From positions 1 through 50,954 of the forward strand of contig USPQ01000014.1 of NCBI GenBank assembly GCA_900556625.1: 50,954 nt of DNA. The letters run 5' to 3'. Made by a program: the position numbers and the translations under genes. Positions 35,848 through 46,300 of this stretch are shown one piece after another (within the stretch, counting starts at the first letter, position 1; each line of letters starts with the position of its first letter). The notes beneath the pieces were generated by a model. The model did no database searches, was not told the origin of the DNA, and was given only the letters and a program-made list of their open reading frames with translations. The stretch is from an uncultured Bacteroides sp. (GTDB taxonomy: Bacteria > Bacteroidota > Bacteroidia > Bacteroidales > Bacteroidaceae).

Positions 35848-36522
35848 TTAATTGATTTCAAGCTCATCCGACTCACTATAAAAATAATCTATGGCGGTTT
35901 CTTCCGGCAGATAAACGGAACGATAAGTGATATGGTCTCCTGCGAAATCATCTATCTTCACCTGTGTTGCGGGAGCTTTCAAAAGCACAGTTTTATTTTT
36001 CCCCTCAGAACTCATATAAGTAATTTCAGAAGCAAAAAAAGTTGGTTCAAGCGAAGCTGCAAAAGTAACGGTCAATACATCATTCTTTAAAACCGCCGTC
36101 TTTACTTTTGTATTGAACAACAATTTCTCATAAACATCACCATATACTGCACAAGGAACCTCCGACATAATAGAAGAATTACCATACGTATCGTATGTAC
36201 AGATTTCAAAGACATACGAGCCTTCCGCCAAATCCTCTACTACAACCTGAGTAAGAGTTGCTTTATCTGTCAATTGTAATTCAGTAGACTTCGTTCTGTT
36301 TTCCCAGAATATTTTTGCCGTTTTAGCACGAGGATCAAGTAATTTCTGCCATTCGAGCATAACTCGATTACGTCCTGCATAAGCTTTCAGTGAATCTACT
36401 TTTCCAATATATACAATAGGCCCTTCTTCTATAAACTCTTTATACGTGGCATCCATACCATCGCAAGAGATCAAGGCACCTATACTTAAAAATATAAAAA
36501 TCAGTTTTTTAAATAGTTTCAT
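35848..36522 (-). CDS. DUF4998-like surface lipoprotein
   Basis: This 224-residue lipoprotein (Cys20 in ALISC) starts the mature chain with DGMDATYKEF. It looks like the Bacteroides DUF4998 family, two beta-sandwich domains of fibronectin-III-like character (VDSLKAYAGRNRVMLEWQKLLDP; LAEGSYVFEICTYDTYGNSS). Such proteins follow SusC/SusD pairs and are thought to act as surface glycan-binding partners. No catalytic residues are evident. It is the last gene of operon A, 21 bp after the DUF5000-like gene and just before a strong terminator. Confidence 0.7.
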   Translation of the reverse strand: MKLFKKLIFIFLSIGALISCDGMDATYKEFIEEGPIVYIGKVDSLKAYAGRNRVMLEWQKLLDPRAKTAKIFWENRTKSTELQLTDKATLTQVVVEDLAEGSYVFEICTYDTYGNSSIMSEVPCAVYGDVYEKLLFNTKVKTAVLKNDVLTVTFAASLEPTFFASEITYMSSEGKNKTVLLKAPATQVKIDDFAGDHITYRSVYLPEETAIDYFYSESDELEIN

Positions 36523-36543
36523 AGCATTATCTTTTACTTGTTA

Positions 36544-37758
36544 CTAATTATGCCTCGCACCGAAAAACGTAAGTTCGTGAAGATGCATATAACGTGTTTT
36601 CCCCCATGTGTCATTCGTTTTAAAACGAATATAACGTACAGCCGGAGCATTATCAGGAATAATAAAATTCTCACCATTTTTCGCAGCTTCCTGATCCTCT
36701 GTTGTAAGAGCATCGTTTACACCACCTCCTGAAGGTTTCACCGACTCATATTCAGAAAGTAATACCCAAGAATCATCAAAGCTACCATCTGGATTTGGAT
36801 CATTACTACCCCACAGTTCAAAATGCTTCGGGTGTCCTGCTTTAAATGTATTACCATACTTACCCGGATAATAACGTGAAACCATTACAAATCGGCTCAA
36901 TTTATACTTTTCCCCCATATCAAAGGTAAACCATTGCGGCATTACTGTTGTCGTCTTGGTTTGAAAACAAGGATCTGTATCTGTGATTCCATCCCAAAGC
37001 CGCGTCATATCATTTCCTTTCGTCACTTCATTCCATGAGTGGCACTCATAAGAGTCAGTCGGCAAAGCCATCTTCCTGAACAAAGACTTATCGCATTGTT
37101 CTTCATACAAAGGAGTCTCAGTGACATACAATGTATCAGAAAGATGTCCCCATCTATCTCTGACAAAAATACCAAAATCTGTAGTAACAGCATCCAGGCC
37201 GCGTACATAGAAATCACCACCTTTAGCCTCAGTATAATGCATATATACCTGTGTCCAAATCCCTTCTGCCTGTTTCTTTATGACCCCCAGTCCCAATTTA
37301 GCCTTTTCCGGGTTATCAAAGTTCACTTTGATACCGCCAAATGTTTCAGCTGAAATTAATGTTCCACGCACTTTCTGATAAGGAGGAGTATCCGGACTTA
37401 CTTTTACCACAAGCGGAGTAGAGACAGCCTCACCATAACTAACAGAATAAAGTTCAACGTCATACTCTCCCTTAGTAGGGAATCCTTCTACTACCAAAGA
37501 ATCTGTATAGAAAGAAGCATTAACTGTACGAATCATATTATCAACTTTATAGCTAGCCCGAACATATTTTAAATTTTGATCATCCGGCAAATCATAATAG
37601 ATAATTGCTGCACCAGGCAGATTCTTTACCGTCGCATTCAGCACCTGTGACGGTGGTGTCGTACTTCCCGTAGGTTCGTTCAGATCAGCATTGTCGGCAC
37701 AAGCAGCCAAAACAACTCCTATATAAAACAACCCATATTTATAAAATTTCTTCTTCAT
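36544..37758 (-). CDS. DUF4959/DUF5126/DUF5000-type surface lipoprotein
   Basis: This 404-residue lipoprotein (Cys20 in VLAAC) has three beta domains in a row, matching the Bacteroides DUF4959-DUF5126-DUF5000 layout. The C-terminal part (about residues 235-400) resembles an F5/8 type C discoidin domain: MTRLWDGITDTDPCF, PQWFTFDMGEKYKLSRFVMVSRY, HPKHFELWGSNDPN and VRYIRFKTNDTWG. That domain usually binds carbohydrate. With SusD-2 and the DUF4998 protein it probably forms the surface binding complex of operon A. It lies 19 bp downstream of susD-2. Confidence 0.75.
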   Translation of the reverse strand: MKKKFYKYGLFYIGVVLAACADNADLNEPTGSTTPPSQVLNATVKNLPGAAIIYYDLPDDQNLKYVRASYKVDNMIRTVNASFYTDSLVVEGFPTKGEYDVELYSVSYGEAVSTPLVVKVSPDTPPYQKVRGTLISAETFGGIKVNFDNPEKAKLGLGVIKKQAEGIWTQVYMHYTEAKGGDFYVRGLDAVTTDFGIFVRDRWGHLSDTLYVTETPLYEEQCDKSLFRKMALPTDSYECHSWNEVTKGNDMTRLWDGITDTDPCFQTKTTTVMPQWFTFDMGEKYKLSRFVMVSRYYPGKYGNTFKAGHPKHFELWGSNDPNPDGSFDDSWVLLSEYESVKPSGGGVNDALTTEDQEAAKNGENFIIPDNAPAVRYIRFKTNDTWGKTRYMHLHELTFFGARHN

Positions 37759-37777
37759 AACGTTTTTATTTTAAAGT

Positions 37778-39700
37778 TTACCAACCATAATTCTGTACCA
37801 GGTTTTTATTCGAATATAGTTCCTTATCTAAAATCGGCCAGAAATAGTTTCTTATTCTAAACTCTTGAGTATAAATCAATTGTTCTGTATAGTAATCTTC
37901 ATTTGTGCTATACTGAGTATTCCAACCAGTTATCGGCTTATTCTGTTCCTGAAATGCCAATTTCCATCTACGTAAGTCCCAAAATCTCTGTGCTTCGAAT
38001 GCCAATTCAATTCCACGTTCCTGTTGTATGATCTCACGTCTGCCATCTATTGTTTCATATTTCTTATTGTTCGTATATGTATCCCAACTTTCTTCCACAC
38101 CTTTCAGTCCTGCTCTTTCTCTGATCAAATCGACCCAAGTCAGAACATCAGTTTTAGTAGCACCACTTTCATTCAAAGCTTCAGCATACAACAGATATAA
38201 GTTACCCAATCTCATCACCGGGAACGGATATGTAATCTTAGTAAAACCACTGGTCTGCCCTACCACACTCTTAAAATGAACTAGTTTTTTAGGCCATATA
38301 CCTGTTTCATTCCATGAATTCGCAATCTGATTGGCAGCAGACTGTCCTTGTTTACATTGCACATAAATCGGTTTCGTCTCATCTGTCACTCCCTGCCCGA
38401 ACCAGACTGCACCATCAAATCCTAAACTTGCGTAATAGCGTACTTCTCTGTCAAAATTCAGATTAGCTGTTGTATACCCTTCCTTGATAAAGTACTTATC
38501 ATTAGCTGTTGCTTTTCTCAATTCAAAACGATCATCATAATTCCATGTCTTATCTTCTGTAATAGGAACTCCATTTTTTGTATAAAACAAATCTGCTATT
38601 TTTAGAGGGACAGCCAAATTACCACCAACACTCGCATTTCCTTCTTTTCCCGGTTCCAATCCACGTGGAATAGCATGATCCTGTAACTGTCCGATAATAC
38701 TATTTGAATTAGCCCAAATAATTTCTTGATTCCACTTTTCCGTCACAATGTTACGAATATTCATTTTCGCACGGGTCTGATCGGATATTGTGTATTCAAG
38801 AGAAGTATATTTATATAAATCATGTCCCTGAGCTTTCAGAAAATCAATAGCCTGCCTACAAGCTTCCGCAGCATCTATCCAACGCTGTTTTTTGGCCTGT
38901 TCCGATTTATTCGGATTGAATAGTTCAATACCTCTGGAATCAGTATATCCTTTATAATCAGCATTTCCATTAAATAAAGGACTGGCAGCAGTTACCATCA
39001 CTTCGGCTTTTATTGCCATTGCAATTCCTTGAGTAATTCGTCCCAACTCTTCAGCCTCATTCATTATCTTATCAGGCAAATGATTACTGTTGATAATCTC
39101 GGTTAAAGAATTGATTACATAATCAAAGCATTCGTCTATAGTACTCCTAAAAACCTTTACTTCATCCTCACTTGCATTTACCGGAATATTCCGATCCATA
39201 ATGGGAATTGGTCCATACATTCTAATCAGCCAATAATGGTAATAGACTTTCAAGAAACGTACTTCTGCCGCCCAACGGTCTTTCTCTGCTTGTGTCATAT
39301 CAGGTACCTTCTGAATATTCTCCAGAAAGATATTACAGTCACTGATTCCTTGATACAATGATTTGTTATTCTGTTGATCGGCTCCGGTCCAATAATCACA
39401 GCGTGGTCTTGCCGAACTTTGCATATTATGTGAAATATACCATGCATGTACGTGTGCTGCACTACGAAAAGACTCCGTAATATACAGTTCGTCACCACCG
39501 GCAATTGCCGGATTTGCCTCCAACAGGCCATGAGCCGGAAGATAATAATAACAGGTAAACAAATATTTCTCCGCCTGCGCCCTCATTGTAAATGCATTAT
39601 CGATTGTAGCAATATCATCCGGAACAATATCCAAGAATGAATCACATGAAGATAAAGCGATAATCAAACAATTTAATATAAACAGTTGTATTTTTTTCAT
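37778..39700 (-). CDS. SusD-like outer-membrane glycan-binding lipoprotein (operon A)
   Basis: This 640-residue RagB/SusD lipoprotein has Cys19 in IALSSC followed by DSFLDIVPDDIATIDNAF. The family's N-terminal helices (WAAEVRFLKVYYHYWLIRMYGPIPIMD) and C-terminal block (PFPVMRLGNLYLLYAEALNESG; RERAGLKGVEESWDTY; EIIQQERGIELAFEAQRFWDLRRWK) are complete. It pairs with the SusC-like protein that ends 12 bp upstream. It differs strongly from the operon B SusD, so the two pairs probably bind different parts or sizes of the glycan. Confidence 0.95.
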   Translation of the reverse strand: MKKIQLFILNCLIIALSSCDSFLDIVPDDIATIDNAFTMRAQAEKYLFTCYYYLPAHGLLEANPAIAGGDELYITESFRSAAHVHAWYISHNMQSSARPRCDYWTGADQQNNKSLYQGISDCNIFLENIQKVPDMTQAEKDRWAAEVRFLKVYYHYWLIRMYGPIPIMDRNIPVNASEDEVKVFRSTIDECFDYVINSLTEIINSNHLPDKIMNEAEELGRITQGIAMAIKAEVMVTAASPLFNGNADYKGYTDSRGIELFNPNKSEQAKKQRWIDAAEACRQAIDFLKAQGHDLYKYTSLEYTISDQTRAKMNIRNIVTEKWNQEIIWANSNSIIGQLQDHAIPRGLEPGKEGNASVGGNLAVPLKIADLFYTKNGVPITEDKTWNYDDRFELRKATANDKYFIKEGYTTANLNFDREVRYYASLGFDGAVWFGQGVTDETKPIYVQCKQGQSAANQIANSWNETGIWPKKLVHFKSVVGQTSGFTKITYPFPVMRLGNLYLLYAEALNESGATKTDVLTWVDLIRERAGLKGVEESWDTYTNNKKYETIDGRREIIQQERGIELAFEAQRFWDLRRWKLAFQEQNKPITGWNTQYSTNEDYYTEQLIYTQEFRIRNYFWPILDKELYSNKNLVQNYGW

Positions 39701-39712
39701 TTTATATCAAAT

Positions 39713-42700
39713 TTAGAAAGTTAAATTTAGTCCTATATTATACACACGCTGTACAGGATAACCTAAGCCGGAACCTGCCATTTCAGGATCCCAAAGTTTA
39801 AATTTACTAAAACATAATAGATTGTTTCCTGTAACATAGAATCGAAGGTTCTTGATTCCTACTTTATTAGTCACTTTTTCAGGAATAGTATAACCAATCT
39901 CCAATTGTTTTAAACGCAAGAACGAACCATCACGCATAAACCAAGTACTCGTTTTACTGTTATTCTCAATAGAAGTCGGGCTTAATCTCGGCCATACCGC
40001 ATAAGCATCTCTATTATCCTCCGACCAATGACTATCTGCAATAAACTTTGCAAGTGCATTATGCCCAACTCTATTACCTACAACTTTTGTATCAACCGTG
40101 TTAAAAAATGGAGATACATTATTATAATCAATCCAAAATGATTCTCTAGCCAATCCTTGGAAAAACACTGATATATCCCAATTCTTATATCCATAAGAGG
40201 CACCAAAACCATATACAATTTCCGGTTCTTTCGGATATCCGATAGGTACCTGATCGAGATCAGTAATCTTACCATCCTTGTTCACATCACGATACTTAAT
40301 ATCACCTGCACCATATTCTCCAAATTGCACAGGAGAATTAGCCACTTCATTGTCGTCAACAAATAGACCTTCTGCTATATATCCCCAAGTCTGATTAGTT
40401 GGATAACCCACTTTCTGTTTCCACCATGCTCCCGGATATTCATAATCCTCATACACCATATATTCACTTGTCGCATAAGTAAAGTTTCCTCTCAACTGCA
40501 ACCATGATTTATTGGCGAAATATTTATTATAATCTAACGATAAGTCAACTCCGTGCCCCTTGGCCTCTCCCAAGTTTGCATAAGGTTGTACCCAAAGTCC
40601 CATAGATGCCGGGATCGAAGTTCGTTGTTGCAAAATACTCTTACGGCGTTCCGTATAATACTCTGCCGTCACATTCAAATCATTAAATAAAGTGAACTCA
40701 AGTGCAAAGTTTGTTTTAGCGGACTTTTCCCATGTAATTTCAGGATCAGAATATCGCTTTACCGAAATACCATCCCGATGATAATCATAATTATATCCGA
40801 AGTTTGCCCCATACTTACTATCATTCATATTGATATCCGACAAATACAGGAAACGCCCGCTTCCGATAGCATCATTACCAACAATACCATAAGACGCTCT
40901 CAATTTCAACTTGGATACTACATCTTTAAATGGATCCCAAAAAGACTCATTAGAAACAACCCATGCCAAACCGGCAGAAGGGAAGAAACCGAACCGTTTA
41001 CTTTTATGGAAGCGTTCGGAACCATTATAACCGAAGTTGAACTCTGCAAAATAACGATTATTATATGCATAAGTGAAACGCCCCGATAAACCGACATTGC
41101 GGTAAGGCAGAGATGCCTGAAGCGAGCCTGCATTCGGCTGAAGGTTATTTCTCAACTGATAGACTAATAATCCGCCTACTCCATGTTTTCCGAAATCACG
41201 ATTATAATTCAATGCAGCCTCTATATACATATTAGCCGTAATACTCTTACCACCCGGATCATAAATCAGATATTCCGAACCGTCATCCGGATTAATGATA
41301 TCAATGGCATAATCACCGGTCAGATAATCATAATTAGTCATCTTATAATAATATGGATTCAGTTTACGTGAAACATCATAACTGGAGATACGGGAAGTAT
41401 TAAACAACAAGCGTGCCGATAAACCTTCCGTCAAGAATTTCAGATCCTGTTTCACTTCAAACTGCGCACTCAAATTAGAACGGCCGGATTCTTTATATCC
41501 TCTTACCATTTCTGCATACGGATTCAAATATTGTCCATTTTCAGCATTACCAAATAAAGTATGTTTCGTGTATGCATGAGCTTCATCTTTGGGATATTTA
41601 GCGGGAAACAATACCGGATTACTCTTCATAATCAGATTGTACATAGCCGAACCACCATATAACGGTCCGTTATAATCATCGAACACACCACTTAGACGGA
41701 CAATCAATTCTGTTGTCTTGGTAGCGTTGATATTTACATTAGAACGAAGAGTATAAACTCTCTGTTTGATATTATTATTAAAATTACTGTTCTTATCAAC
41801 CTCCAGAATACCATTGTCTTGACTATACGAAGCTGCCACATAGTAACGTGCGACATCACCACCACCTGTAATATTCAGGTTGACGCGCTGGTTCATCGTA
41901 AAATCTTTCAACAATTCCTTTCTCCAATCCGTAGCCGGATAAATTACAGATCCCGCCCCCGGTACAGTATTGTCTATTTTTTCCTCAGAATACATCAACG
42001 GCGCCAACGGATTACGAGTTAAATAGGCCTCATTGTGCAGACGCATATAAGTAACAGGATCTGCCAATTCTATCTCTTGAGTCGGAGTGGATATTGAGTT
42101 CTCAACTCTTAAGCTTAACCGTGCTTTTCCCTTCTGACCTTCTTTGGTTTTCACCAGAATCACACCATTTGCACCACGGGCACCGTAAAGAGCGGTAGCA
42201 GTAGCATCCTTCATAATAGAAAAGCTGGCGATGTCATCTGGCTGTAAACGAGCCAGATCGGTAGAAGTTAACTCAATGCCGTCAATCAAAATCAACGGAT
42301 CTTTTTTATATCCGAAAGTTGTAACACCGCGAACAAAGAAAGAGGCGTCATCCACCCCCGGTTCACCAGTTCTCTGATAAGAGATTACTCCTGCAATACG
42401 CCCGGCAAGTGCATTCGTAAGATTACTGGAGGGTGTTTTCAGTTCCGCCACTTTCACGGTTGAAATAGCACCAATAACACTCTCCTTTTTCTGTGTACCA
42501 AAAGCCACAACCTCAACTCCCTCCAACATCTGAGAGTCCTCATACAGAATTGCATTTATGGTTGTTTCATTTCCTACGGTTTTAGTCAGCTTTACATAAC
42601 CTACATAACTAAATTCCAAAATAGCTCCTTTAGAAACGTTAGACAGTGTATAGTTACCATCCAAATCAGTAACAACTCCAGTAGTAGAGCCTTTCACCAA

Positions 42701-42907
42701 TACAGATGCACCGATAATAGGTTCACCGTCTGTACCCAAAACCTTACCTTTAATCACCATTCCTTTTTTTTGCTGCTGGACAGTCTGATTATCACTGACT
42801 GCATATGCAACAGATACAGAAAGAAAAGAAAAGGTCGTCAGACATACACCTACAATCCACAACCGCCTTTTTAAGCATGTGCTTAGATCTCTTGTTTTTG
42901 TTTTCAT
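39713..42907 (-). CDS. SusC-like TonB-dependent outer-membrane transporter (operon A)
   Basis: This 1064-residue TonB-dependent importer has a long signal region (MKTKTRDLSTCLKRRLWIVG), a regulatory carboxypeptidase-like domain (GMVIKGKVLGTDGEPIIGASV), a plug (GVEVVAFGTQKKESVIGAIS; LILIDGIEL) and a beta-barrel ending VQRVYNIGLNLTF. I chose the ATG at 42907: the frame is open further upstream to 42970, but those 21 residues do not resemble a signal peptide, while the chosen start gives a normal one. It is the first gene of operon A, with a leader of about 125 nt after promoter P1. Confidence 0.95.
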   Translation of the reverse strand: MKTKTRDLSTCLKRRLWIVGVCLTTFSFLSVSVAYAVSDNQTVQQQKKGMVIKGKVLGTDGEPIIGASVLVKGSTTGVVTDLDGNYTLSNVSKGAILEFSYVGYVKLTKTVGNETTINAILYEDSQMLEGVEVVAFGTQKKESVIGAISTVKVAELKTPSSNLTNALAGRIAGVISYQRTGEPGVDDASFFVRGVTTFGYKKDPLILIDGIELTSTDLARLQPDDIASFSIMKDATATALYGARGANGVILVKTKEGQKGKARLSLRVENSISTPTQEIELADPVTYMRLHNEAYLTRNPLAPLMYSEEKIDNTVPGAGSVIYPATDWRKELLKDFTMNQRVNLNITGGGDVARYYVAASYSQDNGILEVDKNSNFNNNIKQRVYTLRSNVNINATKTTELIVRLSGVFDDYNGPLYGGSAMYNLIMKSNPVLFPAKYPKDEAHAYTKHTLFGNAENGQYLNPYAEMVRGYKESGRSNLSAQFEVKQDLKFLTEGLSARLLFNTSRISSYDVSRKLNPYYYKMTNYDYLTGDYAIDIINPDDGSEYLIYDPGGKSITANMYIEAALNYNRDFGKHGVGGLLVYQLRNNLQPNAGSLQASLPYRNVGLSGRFTYAYNNRYFAEFNFGYNGSERFHKSKRFGFFPSAGLAWVVSNESFWDPFKDVVSKLKLRASYGIVGNDAIGSGRFLYLSDINMNDSKYGANFGYNYDYHRDGISVKRYSDPEITWEKSAKTNFALEFTLFNDLNVTAEYYTERRKSILQQRTSIPASMGLWVQPYANLGEAKGHGVDLSLDYNKYFANKSWLQLRGNFTYATSEYMVYEDYEYPGAWWKQKVGYPTNQTWGYIAEGLFVDDNEVANSPVQFGEYGAGDIKYRDVNKDGKITDLDQVPIGYPKEPEIVYGFGASYGYKNWDISVFFQGLARESFWIDYNNVSPFFNTVDTKVVGNRVGHNALAKFIADSHWSEDNRDAYAVWPRLSPTSIENNSKTSTWFMRDGSFLRLKQLEIGYTIPEKVTNKVGIKNLRFYVTGNNLLCFSKFKLWDPEMAGSGLGYPVQRVYNIGLNLTF

Positions 42908-43335
42908 AATTATTAATAAAAAGGTTATTTCATTATAAATATTCCCGATACCAGTTGATAAGAAGCCCACAAAGGATAAAAAGCTTCTTTAATTGATGCA
43001 ATGGTTTTATCATAGTATTTTTGATTGATTAACATAGGCAAAATTAACGGATGAGAGGATTTCCTGATAAAATAAATATCCCAATAAATCGCAATACTGT
43101 CTCAAACAAAAGAAAGAATAGCAAATTCGTTTCAAATGAAATATAAATGGAACAAATATCCCATAAATTATCATATTAGCCTATTTTTTAGAAAGATATA
43201 AAGCTCCTCCGCTGCATTATTACAACGTTCTAATCCCTCTATCTATCAAGCACATAAGTCTACGATCTGCAGGATATATACCCTACAGATATCTATATAC
43301 AACACCAATACTTTTGTGAGAACCAAATAATAAAC
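42908..43335. other. 428-bp regulatory gap between the PUL regulator and operon A
   Basis: No gene is present. The gap holds the 5' leader of the operon A transcript, with a stem AAGAAGC/GCTTCTT (42960-42989), promoter P1 with its regulator boxes (43039-43150), and an imperfect dyad near the 3' end of the regulator gene (about 43265-43290, ATCTG.AGG paired with CCT.CAGAT). Confidence 0.7.
43039..43150 (-). promoter_or_regulatory. promoter P1 of PUL operon A with conserved regulator boxes
   Basis: The minus strand carries a -7 box TAATTTTG (43046-43039). The 29-bp conserved box at 43078-43106 (plus strand begins ATCCCAATAAATC, ends GTCTCAAA) lies 31 bp upstream, exactly as in P2. A second box, CAAATGAAATATAAATGG (43133-43150), matches the P2 box at 16 of 18 positions but lies 26 bp beyond the first box instead of 15, a difference of one helical turn. 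The lack of a -33 TTTG suggests activator dependence. Confidence 0.75.
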
Positions 43336-46300
43336 TTAACCGGCAAACTCCTTAGGGAGTACACCAAATTGCTTTTGAAAACATTTAGAGAAATAGGAAG
43401 GAGAATTAAAGCCTACCATATAACAAATTTCATTTACCCGCCCATTTCCCTCTTTCAATAACTGAGCAGCCCGTTTCAATCTTTCCAACCGTAGATATTC
43501 ATTCGGACTTAAATCAAGTACACCTTTAATTTTCCTATAGAAATTAGAACGACTCATATTTAAAGAGTCTACTATATCATCCATACTAAAATCCGGATTA
43601 TGCAAATTATTCTGAATGATTTCATTCAGCTTTTTCATAAACTCCTCATCAGCTTTTGTCAAAGCCATCGTATTAGCTGCAACAAAAGGAGATTGGGCAA
43701 AAGCTTGCCGCAACTTTTCACGACTATTGATCAGATTGGCGATGCAAGCCTGTAAATACCCAACAGAAAAAGGTTTTTCAATATATGCATCTGCCCCTAA
43801 TTCCAACCCTTCTATCTTTGATTGAATATTCGTTTTAGCAGTAAGCAAAATCACCGGAATATGACTATAATCCAATTTAGACTTTATCAACTTGCACAAT
43901 TCAAATCCATCCATACGAGGCATAACAACATCACTTACCACTAATGAAACCTCCTGATTATCCAATACTTTCAATGCTTCCACACCATCATTGGCAGTCA
44001 CAACGACATAATTACTTTCCAACTGACGAACAATGAAAGACAACATATCCGGATTATCATCCGCTACCAACACTACCGGTTTGTCTCCCCTGCTGTCCGC
44101 TAGTTCCGTCCGCCGTTCCACCACATTCTCCTCTTCTACGGATTTATATTCCGAAGTCAGCTTTATTACACTATCCTGTTCCACAGGAAGCGACAGACAG
44201 AACACATTTGCCTCTTCACCTTCCAACATCATCAAACTTCCCTGATGTAATTCAGCTAATGAACGTGAGAGAGCTAATCCGATTCCTGTTCCTGTGGTAA
44301 CTTTACCATCTTCTTTTTCATTGAAACGGACAAAAGGTTTAAAGATTTCCTCTTTCATTTCATTCGGGATGATAACGCCATCATTCACTGTACGAATATA
44401 AAACATCCTCTTTTCTCCTATCCCGTTCATTTCCAAAAACACATGTACATATGTTTCTGCATATTTCACAGCATTATTCAACAAATTACTAACAATCTTA
44501 GTAAATGCTTCCTTATTGACATGTGCATAGAAGTCCTGTTCGCCTATATTCAATACAAAGTCCAGTTCTCTCTGTCTCGCCAAAGATGTAAAACGGTTAT
44601 AAGTTTCTTTCAGTACCTCAGTAACATTACACTCGGCAAAGTTCAAGCGGAATCCCTGACTCTCTGTTTTACGGAAATCCAGCAACTGGTTCGTCAAACT
44701 TAACAACCGTTCCGTATTCTGTTTCATGATATTCAAATCCTCCCGTATCTCAGGATCCACCGTCTTTTTCAGAAGAATATTCTCCAGAGGACCATTAATC
44801 AACGTCAAAGGAGTACGTATCTCATGAGCTACATTCGTAAAGAAATCTATTTTCGCATAATATATTTCACGTTCCTTCTCCTGCTCAAATTTCTCCATTT
44901 GCCGATGATGTTTTCTATTACTACGGCGTTTTAAATAAAGAATCAAATAAACGGAACATCCAATAATCAAAAGTATATAAATGCAATAAGCCCAAATTGA
45001 CAGATAGAAAGGAGGTAAAATCCGGATGCTCAACGAGATTTCATTATTATTCCAAACGCCATTGTCATTTGCAGCTTTCACCCGAAATATATAATCACCA
45101 TAACGCAGATTAGCATAGGTTATCAACGGACTCTCACCGATAGATAACCACTCATTATCAAACCCTTCCAATTTATACATCAGTTTATTCATTCCAGGAG
45201 CTTGATAACCAAGAGCCGAGATGCGGAAAGAAAATGAATTCTGATCAGCCCGGAGTACTATCTTATCAGAAAAAGTGATATTCTTTTCCAAAGGCGAATT
45301 AGGTTCATCTGCATACACTTCTTTATTAAACAGCAAGAAATCTGTAATCACTACTGTGGGAAGATTCTTATTCTCCGAGAAGCTTTTAGGATTAAAAGCT
45401 ATAAAACCATCAATTCCACCAAAATAAATCATTCCATTTTCATCTTCAAAACTGGACCGATAGTTAAACTGATCACCCAACAGACCATTGGCAGTAGTGT
45501 ATACTTTCATCGTTTCAGTTTTTGGCTGAAAATAGACAAGTCCATTGTTAGTTGTTAGCCACAGCTGTCCATCTTTATCCTCTACAATCTGATAAACAAC
45601 ATCGCTAGGTAGTCCGTCAGTTGAGTTATAACTAGTAAACGTCTCTGACTCCGGATGAAATAAGCAAAAACCTCCTCCCTGAGTTGTTAACCAAATCCGG
45701 TGATAGGAATCTTCAAAAATACTAGAAACCTTATTATATGAAAGACTTGTGGTATCTTTTTCATCATGCACATAGTTTTTCCATTTCCGATCGTTCACAT
45801 TATAACAATAAGCACCATTAGCATAAGTTGCCAACCAGATATTACCACCGGAATCTTCCTTTATATCATATACAAACTTCCCATTCAATTCCGGTATACG
45901 GTCAAAATCGTCCGATTGCTTATTATATTTTACCAGTCCGAACATCGTTCCTAAGTAGATGTCACCTGTGGCGGTTCTACAAATTGCAAAAATACTATTA
46001 TCAATCAAAGAACGGGGAGAGCTGTTCTTCTGATATGTCTTCAAAACAGTCCCTGTACGGGTATCTATAATCTTCAATCCTTTAGAGAATGTGCCAACCC
46101 AAAGTTTATCGTCCACTAAACATAACCCATGTATATTGGTAAATCCCGCACTAGGAGCAAAAAAAGAAAATTCTTTTGTATTCAAATTAAAACGGTTCAA
46201 CCCGCCATCTTCCGTACCAATCCATAACACACCATAGTTATCACGACAAAATTCACGTACCCGCTTACCATGCAGACTATTTTCCTCTCCTTTCGGATAA

